NCBI RefSeq assembly: GCF_001306135.1
Contig: NZ_LGKP01000021.1
Location: 1 to 64,000 of the forward strand
Direction: 5' to 3'
From: Herpetosiphon geysericola
GTDB taxonomy: Bacteria > Chloroflexota > Chloroflexia > Chloroflexales > Herpetosiphonaceae
Length of the DNA stretch: 64,000 bases
A program made the position numbers and the translations under genes. Positions within the stretch are counted from its first letter, which is position 1. The number at the start of each line of letters is the position of its first letter. Positions 27,653 to 37,751 of the stretch are shown here, piece by piece. A model generated the notes under the pieces. It saw only the letters and a list, made by a program, of their open reading frames with translations. It was not told the origin of the DNA and made no database searches.

Positions 27653-29581
27653 CTATTGCGTATAATAGCTATCCCAGCGGTCGCTGCGGCTTGTGCCATC
27701 GCGTTCGCTAATAGTCCGAAAAATTTGGAAGGCATTCCAGCCGTTGCCAGTCGCTTCCATCGTCACGGTGCGCCCAGTGTCGCTGCCATACAAGGTGAAG
27801 GTTTGGTTTTTGTTGACTAAATCAGTAGCAACATCGATTAAAATATAGCCGTTGGTGTCGTTGCGAAATTTCAAATCTGGCCCGCCCAAGGCAATCGTGG
27901 CATCCATGCCTGGTGGGGCATCGACTTCGTACCAAGCCAAACGCCAACTATGGTTATGGCGCTCCTCAATAGGCAGGCCAGCCCAAAATGCCGCCCGAAA
28001 CAGGGTCGTCGAAACTTGGCAAATTCCGCCGCCAATGCTTGGCACTGACATACCATTTTCAATCATCTCGCCAATTTGATAGCCTTTTTCGAGCGAAATT
28101 TCGCCAACCGTGCCGCCAAACGATACAACTTCACCAGGAGCAATCAGTAGACCATCAAATTCCTTGCCACCAACTTCAACATTGCGATCGCGATTGTAAT
28201 CCGGGTACGAACTGAAATCCGAGGCCCCCACGCCAATCACCTGATAAATCCCCAGCGCTTCAAGCTCACCAGCTGGCGGAGCGGTTTCATGCAAGTTAAA
28301 ACTCAAGGCTTCGTTATTGGCAGTGCTTAGAGCTTGAGCAATCTGGGCCTGAAGTTTGGCCTGATCAAGCGTGTAGCCAATTTGGCCAAACTGCCATTCA
28401 GTAGCCCGATTGCCGTTACGTACCAAGCGCGAAGCTTGGGCTGGTTGATCGTAGGTTTTGGCCAATTCTTGCACCAATGCGGCAATTGCTGGTTGGTTGG
28501 GGCCAAAGCTCTGTCCAGCTTGCGGCAATGTGCTCAGATCGAGCAAGCTAGCCCGATCAAATTGATGCTGCGTGCCATTGATCGTCAACATTAATGGCGC
28601 GGCAGTTTGTTGATTGAGCTTTGGCAGCATGGCGTTAAGCGTCGAGGCTTTTTGGTTTGGGTGCAAGCCTTCTTGCACCACCAGCACCTCATAATCACGC
28701 GGCGCGGCAGTCCAATCGATCGCATCCCAAGCTGCTTGAAATGCGGCCTTGGTTTGAGCATGATCAAGCTTCAAGCCAATGACATCGTTGCTCACCGCCC
28801 AAGTTCCATCAGCATTACGCTGAAATTGGGCATCAACCGCAGGCCGATCGCTGGCCTCGGCCAAGGTTTGGATGGCCTGATCAAGCGCTTGTTGATTGAG
28901 CAAGAGACCATCAGCTTTGATTGTACTGACAATCCCCAAACTTTGGTTGCTTAGTCGCTCCGACCACGAATCTTCACGGCCAATCTGCAAAGCGCGCTCA
29001 GCAATCACTTGGGGGTCAAAGCTGGTCAAGGCATTCAAGGGCACAATTGCCGTTTGATCGCCTAATTGCACGTTAAAATGGTGGTTGTTCCAAGCTTGTA
29101 AGGTTGGCAGAATCGCATGGGCCGCCTCGTTGCTGGTCAAGCCGCTCAGCGATTGGCCAAAAGCTTGCACCCCAGGATAGACCCGATTCGCATAGGCAGC
29201 TTGAAAACCGCCAAAACCAAGCAAGGCCGCCAGCGCTGCTGCACTCGACCAACGGGCAATTCTGCGCCAGTTGCGCCGCCGTTGAGGCTTGGCTTTGCTG
29301 CGCACACTTGGCGCAGGAGCAGCAACCACGCTGGGTAAACGCGGAATTGTGGCCTGCGGCAACGAGCGTTGCGCCCAACGCAAACAATAGGCTTGGCGTT
29401 GACCGCTGTGCAACGCGCCCAACCAGCGCCATGCTTCGCCCAACATTGGGTCGATTTTAACGGCGCGGGTCAACAAAGCGGCACTATCACGATAACGCCC
29501 ATATTTGATTGCCAACAAACCAGCTTTAGCCCAAGCAACTGCTTGTGGGCTCGGCGCAACTGCGGCCATACTACTCATCAT
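27653..29581 (-). CDS. VanW family protein with N-terminal TPR-like segment and membrane helix
   Basis: A 642-residue protein. Residues about 10-65 look like one and a half TPR units (AGLLAIKYGRYRDSAALLTRAVKIDPMLGEAWRWLG). A basic stretch and one membrane helix (WSSAAALAALLGFGGF) come next, then repeated peptidoglycan-binding-4-like modules, and a C-terminal VanW domain (about 475-605) with GEVVSFGGTVGEI and SIGGGICQVSTTLFRAAF. VanW is found in some vancomycin-resistance clusters but its biochemical role is unknown; the layout suggests envelope work outside the membrane. A TTG at 29596 is an alternative start; ATG 29581 has GGGGGC upstream. Confidence 0.85.
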   Translation of the reverse strand: MMSSMAAVAPSPQAVAWAKAGLLAIKYGRYRDSAALLTRAVKIDPMLGEAWRWLGALHSGQRQAYCLRWAQRSLPQATIPRLPSVVAAPAPSVRSKAKPQRRRNWRRIARWSSAAALAALLGFGGFQAAYANRVYPGVQAFGQSLSGLTSNEAAHAILPTLQAWNNHHFNVQLGDQTAIVPLNALTSFDPQVIAERALQIGREDSWSERLSNQSLGIVSTIKADGLLLNQQALDQAIQTLAEASDRPAVDAQFQRNADGTWAVSNDVIGLKLDHAQTKAAFQAAWDAIDWTAAPRDYEVLVVQEGLHPNQKASTLNAMLPKLNQQTAAPLMLTINGTQHQFDRASLLDLSTLPQAGQSFGPNQPAIAALVQELAKTYDQPAQASRLVRNGNRATEWQFGQIGYTLDQAKLQAQIAQALSTANNEALSFNLHETAPPAGELEALGIYQVIGVGASDFSSYPDYNRDRNVEVGGKEFDGLLIAPGEVVSFGGTVGEISLEKGYQIGEMIENGMSVPSIGGGICQVSTTLFRAAFWAGLPIEERHNHSWRLAWYEVDAPPGMDATIALGGPDLKFRNDTNGYILIDVATDLVNKNQTFTLYGSDTGRTVTMEATGNGWNAFQIFRTISERDGTSRSDRWDSYYTQ

Positions 29582-29774
29582 AACTGCCCCCATCAATCGT
29601 TATGTCAGATGCGCTCTATCATAGGGCGTGGCAGATCCTAGCGTCAATCAAACCGTGCTCGTGAGCCGCTGATAAATCGCTGATACGGCAATTCTAGCCT
29701 ACGCAGGCACAAAAGGTACTATTCAGCCTAAATCCTGTCGTGACAATTGGGGAATTGCCAAATTGTAGCATGAA

Positions 29775-30887
29775 TTAGCCCATGCCTAAACGTTTAATCG
29801 CAATCGCAACCGCATCTTGCAAGCTGGCAACGGTTACCACTGCACTAAAATCAATCCCTAAACTCACCAAGGTTTGGGCCACGTCAGGCCGAATTCCGGC
29901 GATAATGGTCTGCACGCCAAGCAAACGGGCTGCCGCCGTGGCCTGAATTAAGCGCCGCCCAAGCTCAGTATCGATCGTTGGCACGCCAGTTACATCCAAA
30001 ATTGCAATTTTGGCCCGATGTTGGCTAGCTCCAGCGAGCAAGGTTTCTTCGATGCCCTCGCTTGAAGTTGCCAAAAGATCACCAACTAAGGGCATAACGA
30101 CTGTATGTTTAAGCACTGGAATAACTGGTAAGCTCAGCTGGCGTAATTGAGCACGCAAGGCTGCTTGAGCCGCTTGCTCGGCCTGAATTTGGCTATCGCG
30201 CTGGCTAATTTCGGCGAGGCTTTGGCTCAATTGTGCATTCAGTTGCTCGCGCTGAAGCGCTAATTCGCGCTCTTTGGCTAATTGCTGTTCAAGCTTAGCC
30301 TCAGTTTGGGCGACCACCGCAAAAGCCCCTTTGGCCCGCCCAACCAATAAGCGCACAGTGACGGCAATCACGCCAAGCACCAATAATTGGCAGAAGAAAT
30401 TAATCAATAAGGCCGATTTAGGAACCAAAAACTTAATTGGAATAATTCCAGCGAATTCGCTGCCAATCACAAGCGAAAGAATAATCATCGACGCAATACA
30501 AATAATCGTGGTGGCACGTGAGGTATTGAGCACAATCGTGGCAATTAATGGCGGTGCTTGAAACAAAACCCAAACCGAGCCATCAACCTCGCCAATAATT
30601 GGCCCAGTTAACGAAAGCATAAGCGTAATTGAAGCCAAGTTGAGGTAAATGAGCCATTCAACGTAGCGCGAACGACGCAGCGCAAAAGTGATGCCCAACA
30701 TTGCGCCAACAATCCCACAAATGCTCAAACCAAGCTGAATTTGTTGAGCATTGCCGACAAAAAGCAAAATGAGCATAACGGCGAACAAAGCCAAACCTTC
30801 GACCACACTAAACAACTTAATTCGTTGCTCGTTCGAGGTTTGAAGCAGATCCTCAATCTGACGGGGCGCGGCGGTGGTTTCTGCCAT
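29775..30887 (-). CDS. RsbR-like STAS domain regulator with membrane N-terminus
   Basis: A 370-residue protein: about six hydrophobic helices in the first 180 residues, an Ala/Gln/Glu-rich coiled coil (about 185-255), and a C-terminal STAS domain (about 260-368). The STAS part carries ILDVTGVPTIDT, the RsbR/RsbS-type loop in which Thr or Ser is phosphorylated by RsbT-like kinases. A stressosome or similar anti-sigma partner role is likely by family, yet no rsbS, rsbT or sigma factor gene is nearby. The ATG at 30887 has TGAGG upstream and is preferred over 30932. Confidence 0.82.
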   Translation of the reverse strand: MAETTAAPRQIEDLLQTSNEQRIKLFSVVEGLALFAVMLILLFVGNAQQIQLGLSICGIVGAMLGITFALRRSRYVEWLIYLNLASITLMLSLTGPIIGEVDGSVWVLFQAPPLIATIVLNTSRATTIICIASMIILSLVIGSEFAGIIPIKFLVPKSALLINFFCQLLVLGVIAVTVRLLVGRAKGAFAVVAQTEAKLEQQLAKERELALQREQLNAQLSQSLAEISQRDSQIQAEQAAQAALRAQLRQLSLPVIPVLKHTVVMPLVGDLLATSSEGIEETLLAGASQHRAKIAILDVTGVPTIDTELGRRLIQATAAARLLGVQTIIAGIRPDVAQTLVSLGIDFSAVVTVASLQDAVAIAIKRLGMG

Positions 30888-31003
30888 TGGGTGCCTCAGG
30901 TGCAAGATGCTGTTGCAGCATCCTACCATCATTTGGCCAATTTGTGGATTGACAAAGCCGCTAGACTTGGGGGGATTTTTCCACTATCAACAAGGAGTTA
31001 ACC

Positions 31004-32761
31004 ATGCGCCGCATTTTCGGGCTATGTTGCCTATGTTGTTTAGTCGTTGGAAGTTGGTCAAGCAGCTCAAGTGCTGGCCGAATCAATCAAACCCTGCCGC
31101 CTATCGATTTACCCCAAGGCGTAGCGGTTGGCGAGGTAACGACCAGTAGTGCAGTGTTGTGGGCACGGGCTGCTAGCCTTGGCAATGTCAATTTCGAATA
31201 TAGCCTCAATCCAGATTTCAACCCAATTATTGGCTTGGTTCCAGTTGTGGTCAGCGATCCGATGTTGCCAGCCAAAGCCAGTATCAACAATTTACAGCCT
31301 GCCACAACTTATTATTATCGCGCCACAACCCTGAATAATGCTTCGGTAAGCGGCAAATTTCGCACTGCGCCAGCAATTGGCAGCTATAGCAATTTGCGCT
31401 TTGGGGCCAGCGGGGATCAACAAGGAGCACTTGCGCCGTTTCCGGCCTTAGCCAACGCCGATGAGCGCAAACTTGATCTTTTCATCCATCTTGGCGATTC
31501 GATTTACGCAGATATTGGCTCGCCGATACTCGGCACAACAGCCAAAACTTTAGCTGAATTTCGGCTTAAACACACCGAAAGTTATAGCACACGGCTTAAT
31601 TTGAATAGCTTGGCCGATTTACGGGCAAGCACCGCATGGCTGGCCACCACCGATGATCACGAAGTTGCCAACGATCATGCTGGTGGCGCAGCTCCAAGCA
31701 GCGACCCGCGTTTTTTGCCCTCCAATGCAAGCTATATCAACGACACTGCGTATTTTGAGGCTGGCTATCAAGCCTTTGTTGAATATAACCCGCTGAATGA
31801 GCTTTTTTATGGCGCAACTGGCGACCAGCGCACTGCCAACGAGCGCAAACTCTATCGCTATCAACGCTATGGCAATACGGCAGCGTTTTTTATGCTCGAT
31901 GGGCGTTCATTTCGCGACCAAAAGCTGGCAGCTCCCAACAATACTCCCGCCCAAATTTCAGCCTTCTTAACCGCAGTTTTCAGCCCAACTCGCACCTTGC
32001 TTGGTCAAGCCCAACTTGAGCAACTCGAAAACGATTTGCTGGCGGCCCAGCAAGCTCACGTTACGTGGAAATTCGTGGTTATGCCTGAACCAATTCAAAA
32101 CCTTGGCATTGCGGCGGCGAATGATCGCTTTGAAGGCTACGCCGCCGAGCGAACGCGGATTTTGAGCTTTATCAATCAGCATTCAATTGAAAATGTTGTC
32201 TTTATTGCCGCCGATATTCATGGCACGGTTGTCAATAATTTAAGCTACCAAACTGCCGCTAACCAACCGCAAATTCAAACCAACGCTTGGGAGATTTCGG
32301 TTGGCTCGGTTGCCACAAGCTCGCCCTATGGCGCACGGATAGCTTCAGCAGCCTTGGCTACAGGCATCATTAGCCAAACCACCTACAACAATTATCTTCA
32401 ACTACCCAACGACCATCAGGATGCAGCGGCAGAAGGTTGGCTCAATACTAGTTTAAATCTATTTGGCTATACGCCAGTCGGCTTGGACGATGCGCCATTT
32501 GCTGAAGGCACAACGTTGCTGCACGGGCGCTATCTGGCGGGCCACTATTTTGGCTGGACGGAATTTGGCATTAGCCTGCCCTCGCAGACGCTCCTGGTTT
32601 CGACCTACGGCATCGATACCTATGCAACCAGCGAATTGGCCAATAATCCAAATGAAGTCGTAAGTCGCGTCCCAGTAATCGTGCAGCAATTCACTGTTGA
32701 GCCAGTGGTGAGCGTTACGCCAACACTGATGCTCACCCATTTGCCTGTGGTAACAAATTAG
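31004..32761 (+). CDS. Secreted PhoD-type alkaline phosphatase / phosphodiesterase
   Basis: A 585-residue exported enzyme: Cys-rich signal peptide (about 1-24), an N-terminal fibronectin-like PhoD domain (GVAVGEVTTSSAVLWARA, ATTYYYRATTLN) and a metallophosphatase core with GASGDQQG, the metal site LGDSIYADI, TTDDHEVANDH and the distal histidine in FIAADIHGTVVNN. PhoD enzymes use Ca/Fe to release phosphate from mono- and diesters. The C-terminal tail ends in Pro/Val-rich TPTLMLTHLP. Ribosome site AAGGAG. Divergent from the STAS gene with a 116-base shared upstream region. Confidence 0.88.
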   Translation: MRRIFGLCCLCCLVVGSWSSSSSAGRINQTLPPIDLPQGVAVGEVTTSSAVLWARAASLGNVNFEYSLNPDFNPIIGLVPVVVSDPMLPAKASINNLQPATTYYYRATTLNNASVSGKFRTAPAIGSYSNLRFGASGDQQGALAPFPALANADERKLDLFIHLGDSIYADIGSPILGTTAKTLAEFRLKHTESYSTRLNLNSLADLRASTAWLATTDDHEVANDHAGGAAPSSDPRFLPSNASYINDTAYFEAGYQAFVEYNPLNELFYGATGDQRTANERKLYRYQRYGNTAAFFMLDGRSFRDQKLAAPNNTPAQISAFLTAVFSPTRTLLGQAQLEQLENDLLAAQQAHVTWKFVVMPEPIQNLGIAAANDRFEGYAAERTRILSFINQHSIENVVFIAADIHGTVVNNLSYQTAANQPQIQTNAWEISVGSVATSSPYGARIASAALATGIISQTTYNNYLQLPNDHQDAAAEGWLNTSLNLFGYTPVGLDDAPFAEGTTLLHGRYLAGHYFGWTEFGISLPSQTLLVSTYGIDTYATSELANNPNEVVSRVPVIVQQFTVEPVVSVTPTLMLTHLPVVTN

Positions 32762-32765
32762 GGTT

Positions 32766-32970
32766 CAGGGAAATGAAACCGCGAAGAACGCGAGGTTGCA
32801 CTAAGCTGTGGTTCGTTGGAACTTTGAATAGGGTTCAGGGGCTAGGGTTCAGGGAAATGAAACCGCGAAGTTACACTAAGATTTCATTAATTTGGAACCC
32901 TGAATATTGAATCTATTGCAGGGTTCCAACCTAATCTAAACATTCGTGCGCTTCGTGTCCTTCGTGGTTA
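32766..32970. repeat. Family A and B repeats between phosphatase and surface-protein genes
   Basis: A unit GGGTTCAGGGAAATGAAACC followed by GCGAAG occurs twice (about 32762-32790 and 32842-32872), and a TTCGTGCGCTTCGTGTCC unit lies at 32943-32965. The two convergent genes have no separate terminator that I can see. Confidence 0.65.
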
Positions 32971-32974
32971 AGAA

Positions 32975-35900
32975 CTATTTAATCGTCATTGGCAGGTAGA
33001 TGTTGTGAATGCCAACCGTAAACGTGCCCATCACATCGGGGCCTTGCACACCGCCATTATCGTCGGTGGCATATAGCTCAATGTTGTAGCGGCGTCCGGC
33101 GGCGCTGGCCTTGAAGCGAACTGTGAAATTCACCTGCATGCTAAAGCCAGTTGGCCCGCTGCCTGCAAAGGTGCTATCAGCCAAATCAAGAATCGCGCTA
33201 TCGCCTTCTAATGGCTCGGTTGTGCCAGCTGTGGCATAGCCAAGCACATCACCATTGCTATCGAGCAGACTGAACGTGCCCGAAACGCCCTCGGTAAAGC
33301 GGGCCCACAAGGCCACACCATCGCTATCGACCAAGCGCAAATCAAGGTGCTCGATAATGCGCCATGGATCGGTGGTGTGGGTCCAGCTGACGCTAAATGT
33401 CGTTTGTAAATCAACCTCAGTCCCGCCAACATTGGGCGTAATGCTGCTTACGCCAACAATTCCAAACGAAACCCGCAAACTCACGCTATTTGAATCGCCG
33501 CCGCCTGGCGTGGGGTTGCGCACCAACACCGAATACACGCCTTGATTAGTCGTCGCTGGCATACTAAATTCAAGCCGATTACTGTTGATGAAGCTTGTAC
33601 TGCGTTCAGTTCCAGCCACAACGACCTTCGAATTGGCCACAAAGCCTGTGCCGTTGACCGTAATCCGCACTGCTGGCGGTGGTGGAAAGCCAATCGGCTG
33701 CCGAATAAAGCTATCAGGCGTGATGTTGCTAATCGTTGGCACTGGGTTGCCTGGCACAATCACTTGGGTCGTGAGCGTGCGCGTGTTGTTGCTCGAAAAC
33801 GCCTCATTCGCTGGTGATGAAACAGTGCCTGTACTGCTGATCAGACCAACTTGGCTGGGCGTGGCATTAATCGTAATGCTGGCACTGGCATTGGCCGCCA
33901 ACGTGCCCAAATTACAGCGCAAGGTCGTGGCCGTAGGAAAGCTACATGTACCTTGCGAGGTCGTCACTTGGCCAAAAATCAATGTACTAGCAAAGCTTTG
34001 CTCATACACGACACTGCTCGCGCTAATCGTGCCCAAATTGCTAACACTGGCGCGGTAGCTCATAGCATTGCCAACCGTCACTGGATCAGGCGAATCAGTC
34101 AGTTTCAGACTCAGATCGACTTCCGGCTGCCGCCATTCTGCAAAACGATGCGAAACTTTATCGCCAGCCCGATCGAAGCGCCCGCCAACATACAAATTAT
34201 CGCCGTTGACCGCTAATCCGCCAACCTCGCTATTTGGCAGGCTGCCACCAGCAACCCCGCTGCCCAGCGCATTCCAATTGTTGCCATTCCAACGCGCAAT
34301 ATGATTGACTGTCAGGCCATCCATCCGATTGAACAAACCACCAGCATACAAATCGTCGCCCCGCACGGCCAGGCTGGTCACATAGCCATCGCTGCCAGTG
34401 CCCAGCGCCGTCCATGCTAAGGTACTGTGGTTCAGCAAGGCAATGGCGCGGGTGTTGGCAACGCCACCAGCGCTGCTAAAGCGCCCGCCAACCGCCAGCG
34501 TGCTGCTATTAACATCGGCCAACGCCAGCACTTCGCTATTTGTGCCTGCACCAATTGCTTGCCACGTTGTGCCATTCCAGCGCGCAAGATTGCTGGCTGG
34601 TGCGCCGCCAGCGGCGGCAAACAAACCACCAGCATACAACTGGCCCGATTTGAACAACAAGCTATTGATTGCGCCATCGCTGCCAGCGCCTAACGCTTGC
34701 CAGACCCCACCACTCAAGCGGGCAATTCGATTGGCGGGCACACCATCAACTTGGGTAAACTCGCCGCCAATGTAAATATCGCTGCCGCTGACTGCAACAG
34801 CATTGACTCGCCCGTTGATGCTGGTTGCCAAGGCCGTCCAGGTCGAGCCGTTCCAACTAGCGACTCCTGCTGTATCAACGCCGCCTGCTTTGCTAAATTC
34901 ACCAACTGCGATCAAATCAGTACCGCGCAAGGCTAAATCGCGCACATCGTCGTTAACGCCGCTATCGTTTGCGCCAGCCAAGGGCGACCAAACCCGCTCA
35001 ACTGGGTCGAAACTAGCAATATTATTCAGCAGGCGATTGCTGCCCAACTCAAAACGCCCAGCAGCAATAATTTGGCCCAAACGTGGCTGAATCGCAAATA
35101 CTTTGGCGTTAGCGCCTTCAAGGCCACCAGCCAAGGGAAAGAAGCGATCAGTTGCGCCTGGCAAGAAGCCTTGTTGCGGCAAAACCATGCCCACAAAATT
35201 CAATTCAAGGCCATGGGCTGTGCCAAACGCCCCAGCAATGAAAAAGCTATCGCTGCCACTGCCAAAGCGTTCGGTGCGTAAAATCGCCCCGTTTGTGCCG
35301 AGCGCATTGCTGGCATTTGGCACAGGCGACCAAATATTGCCATCCCAACGAGCAATATTTGGCGAGAAAACGCTATTGCCATTGGGATTCACGCCACTGC
35401 CAAAATTGCCCATCACATAGGTAAAATTCACATTTTCGACGATGCCGCGCACATCGCCAGCAACCCCGCGTCCGGCCATGGCTTCCCAAGTGTTGCCACC
35501 TTGCCAAACCGCTGCGCCGCCAACATTGGTGATGGTGCCAGCGTTGCTAAAACTACCGCCAACCACAACCATATTCGTGCCGCGAAAATCGACAAAGCGC
35601 ACAACGTTATTGACCCCGTTGCTACTGCCAGTGCCAAGGCTTTGCCACGCCGAGCCAGTCCAAATTGCCACGTTGTTGGCAGTGCTACCGCCAGCCGAGC
35701 TAAACGTGCCGCCAGCCACAATTTGGTTGACGTTAGCTGGATTAACCGCCAAATCAAACACTTGCGGCGCGCTTCCGCCACTCAGCCCACTGCCCAAGGC
35801 CGACCAAGCACCATTGCTGAACTTGGCGATGCGATTGGCGCTTACCCCATTAATCGAGGTAAAGGTGCCGCCAACATATACCACATCGTTGCCACCAACC

Positions 35901-36379
35901 TGTTGCACGAGAACGGCAGTAACTGCGCCATTGACGTTGGTAGCCAAGGCCGACCATTGGCCAGTGCCCGAATTCCAGCGCGCAATCCCATCGGCGGCAA
36001 TGCCACCAGCGCTGCTGAATGAGCCAACCACATACACCGAGCCACCAGTTGAGGCATCGAGATCATCGACAGGGCCGTTAACTCCACTGCCCATTGCATT
36101 CCAGCGATCGCCATCCCAAAATGCTACCCGATTGGCGCTAATGCCAGCGATGCGGTCGAACAAACCACCAACAAATAAATCCCCAGCTTGGGAACTAAGG
36201 GCACGAATTGTGTTATTTGCCCCTGCAATCAAGCCGCTATTATTCCAAAATTGATCATCGGCGACGGCTTGAATTTCGTCGGGAGCCAAAAGAACCTGAG
36301 GTTGAGCTTGGGCTATAGGCAGATTAATACTAACGATTAATGCGATGATTAGCCCAAACTGGAGCACGAAGCGTGGCAT
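32975..36379 (-). CDS. Very large secreted beta-propeller protein with DUF11-like and IPT/TIG-like domains
   Basis: A 1134-residue exported protein. Signal peptide about 1-26 (FGLIIALIVSINLPIAQAQ). Residues about 35-780 are built from some 15 imperfect units of 45-50 residues of the form VGGxFxxAGGxxANxIAxW then WxALGxG, a propeller-like repeat. A DUF11-type domain follows (VDLSLKLTDSPDPVTVG, LRCNLGTLAANASASI), then an IPT/TIG-like Ig domain (ITVNGTGFVANSKVVVAG) and a C-terminal beta domain ending in IYLPMTI. No membrane helix or LPXTG motif at the end. Adhesion or envelope scaffolding is a guess. ATG 36379 is 5 bases after GGAGG; 13 upstream codons are ignored. Confidence 0.8.
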   Translation of the reverse strand: MPRFVLQFGLIIALIVSINLPIAQAQPQVLLAPDEIQAVADDQFWNNSGLIAGANNTIRALSSQAGDLFVGGLFDRIAGISANRVAFWDGDRWNAMGSGVNGPVDDLDASTGGSVYVVGSFSSAGGIAADGIARWNSGTGQWSALATNVNGAVTAVLVQQVGGNDVVYVGGTFTSINGVSANRIAKFSNGAWSALGSGLSGGSAPQVFDLAVNPANVNQIVAGGTFSSAGGSTANNVAIWTGSAWQSLGTGSSNGVNNVVRFVDFRGTNMVVVGGSFSNAGTITNVGGAAVWQGGNTWEAMAGRGVAGDVRGIVENVNFTYVMGNFGSGVNPNGNSVFSPNIARWDGNIWSPVPNASNALGTNGAILRTERFGSGSDSFFIAGAFGTAHGLELNFVGMVLPQQGFLPGATDRFFPLAGGLEGANAKVFAIQPRLGQIIAAGRFELGSNRLLNNIASFDPVERVWSPLAGANDSGVNDDVRDLALRGTDLIAVGEFSKAGGVDTAGVASWNGSTWTALATSINGRVNAVAVSGSDIYIGGEFTQVDGVPANRIARLSGGVWQALGAGSDGAINSLLFKSGQLYAGGLFAAAGGAPASNLARWNGTTWQAIGAGTNSEVLALADVNSSTLAVGGRFSSAGGVANTRAIALLNHSTLAWTALGTGSDGYVTSLAVRGDDLYAGGLFNRMDGLTVNHIARWNGNNWNALGSGVAGGSLPNSEVGGLAVNGDNLYVGGRFDRAGDKVSHRFAEWRQPEVDLSLKLTDSPDPVTVGNAMSYRASVSNLGTISASSVVYEQSFASTLIFGQVTTSQGTCSFPTATTLRCNLGTLAANASASITINATPSQVGLISSTGTVSSPANEAFSSNNTRTLTTQVIVPGNPVPTISNITPDSFIRQPIGFPPPPAVRITVNGTGFVANSKVVVAGTERSTSFINSNRLEFSMPATTNQGVYSVLVRNPTPGGGDSNSVSLRVSFGIVGVSSITPNVGGTEVDLQTTFSVSWTHTTDPWRIIEHLDLRLVDSDGVALWARFTEGVSGTFSLLDSNGDVLGYATAGTTEPLEGDSAILDLADSTFAGSGPTGFSMQVNFTVRFKASAAGRRYNIELYATDDNGGVQGPDVMGTFTVGIHNIYLPMTIK

Positions 36380-36567
36380 GGAACCCTCCTTAGCGACACA
36401 TTCAATGTCCAGCAGCATAAACCAAGGCTATCACGCACCTATCACGCGCTCATTCCACTAGCATTCATAGCAGCCAAACTATTGTGACAAAACCTAAGCG
36501 AGACCAGAGAACAAAAGTCAAAATCGCGCTGAGTCTATAGGCTGTTGGCTCTAGGCTATCGAAACAT

Positions 36568-36768
36568 TGTTCGTGGAATTCGTGGAATTCGTGGCAAAAA
36601 AGACCATACTCTGGCTAATCTGTGGCTAAAAATAAATCTTCGTGACGCTTCGCGCGCTTCGCGGTTCCGATCCTTCGTGCCCTTCGTGGATCAAAAAAAG
36701 GGATCAGGAATCAGCGACAGGATGCTTCACCATCCACATCCCTGATCCCTAACCCCCGATCCTCAGCT
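36568..36768. repeat. Family A and B repeats in the surface protein - response regulator gap
   Basis: The 389-base gap carries tandem TTCGTGGAA units (36570-36593), TTCGTGACGCTTCGCGCGC (36643-36662), CCTTCGTGCCCTTCGTGG (36671-36688) and an inverted pair of family B units (GGGATCAGGAATCAGC at 36701 and CTGATCCCTAACCCCC at 36744). The segment 36380-36540 holds the promoter region of the surface protein gene; no confident -10/-35 pair is visible. Confidence 0.7.
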
Positions 36769-37512
36769 TTATAATGAGCCACCATCGGCCAACTTATAGC
36801 CAACGCCGCGCACTGTCAGAATCCGGCGGGGCTTCGATGGCAGTTCTTCGATTTTTTCGCGTAGGCGGCGCACACAAACATCGACAAGGTTAGTTTGGCC
36901 AACGTATTCGTAGCCCCACACTTCGCGAAACAGCACTTCGCGGTCGAAAACTTGGCCTGCATTCGCCGCCAGAAAATAGAGCAACTCAAATTCCATCGGC
37001 GTGAGATTCACGTCCTCGCCAGCGAGCAGCACCTTGTGGCGTGGCTCGTCAATTTCCAAATCGCCAATCCGCACAATCGGCGAGGCTTTGCGATGTTGAT
37101 AGCCTTCCACCCGTCGGATAATTGCTTCAACCCGCGCTTGCAGCTCGGCAGTGCGAAACGGCTTGGTAATATAATCATCAGCGCCTAGCTCAAAGCCATG
37201 CACCACATCATCGGTGCCATCGCGGGCGGTGATAATAATAATTGGCACATCGGAACGCGAACGAATGCGCTCGGTCACCGTGAAGCCATCAACATACGGC
37301 ATCATCACATCAATCAACAACAGCTGATATTCGCCATCGCGATACATTTTGAGCGCTTCGAGACCATTGGAAACTGTGACAAGTTGATAGCGCTGGCCGC
37401 TTAACGCCACCTCGACCAACCGCAAAATCGCCGGATCATCATCGGCAACCAGAATTTTACGTTGATGAGCATTTTCTTCATGGCGTTCATTAGTTCGGTT
37501 GAGCAAACGCAT
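36769..37512 (-). CDS. OmpR/PhoB-type response regulator
   Basis: A 247-residue two-domain regulator. Receiver: acidic pair in LVADDDPAI, phosphoacceptor in LLIDVMMPYVDG, Thr in IIITARDG and Lys in YITKPF. The C-terminal winged-helix (Trans_reg_C) contains LTPMEFELLYFLAANAGQVF and VDVCVRRLREKIE plus the wing RGVGYKL. ATG 37512 follows AGGAG at 7 bases; a 9-codon extension to 37539 is less likely. No partner kinase gene adjoins it. Targets unknown. Confidence 0.93.
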   Translation of the reverse strand: MRLLNRTNERHEENAHQRKILVADDDPAILRLVEVALSGQRYQLVTVSNGLEALKMYRDGEYQLLLIDVMMPYVDGFTVTERIRSRSDVPIIIITARDGTDDVVHGFELGADDYITKPFRTAELQARVEAIIRRVEGYQHRKASPIVRIGDLEIDEPRHKVLLAGEDVNLTPMEFELLYFLAANAGQVFDREVLFREVWGYEYVGQTNLVDVCVRRLREKIEELPSKPRRILTVRGVGYKLADGGSL

Positions 37513-37612
37513 ACAAGCACTCCTTGCACAGTTAACCAATCTCTGTGTATGCTACCAAGAAAGTGCGCATTCGGCTAGGGCCATTGAGGTAATTTAAATT
37601 CAATCAATGCTT

Positions 37613-37678
37613 CGCCACCCTTCCGTCCCTCCGCCGGAGGGAAACGCCGGGGGTTTTCATCCCCCAGCCCCCCTAAAG
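37613..37678 (-). repeat. Two-hairpin repeat element (family C), copy 2, inverted
   Basis: In plus-strand order: hairpin CCCTCC (37627-37632) / GGAGGG (37636-37641) and hairpin GGGGG / CCCCC (37649-37665) with loop TTTTCAT. Its reverse complement matches the copy at 55976-56042 over most of its length, but the short stem has changed from CCCGCC/GGCGGG to CCCTCC/GGAGGG, on both sides. It fills much of the 239-base gap before the ABC permease gene. Confidence 0.75.
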
Positions 37679-37751
37679 GACAATGAGTGGTAATCAGGCA
37701 TTGTTTGATGAACATAAAAATTTGTAGTTAATTTCGGCTAGAGGTTCTAGT

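Noticed and set aside
35442-36254. 270-codon plus-strand ORF opposite the surface propeller gene
   Set aside because: Low-complexity Pro/Leu/Ala translation created by the repeat modules on the other strand.
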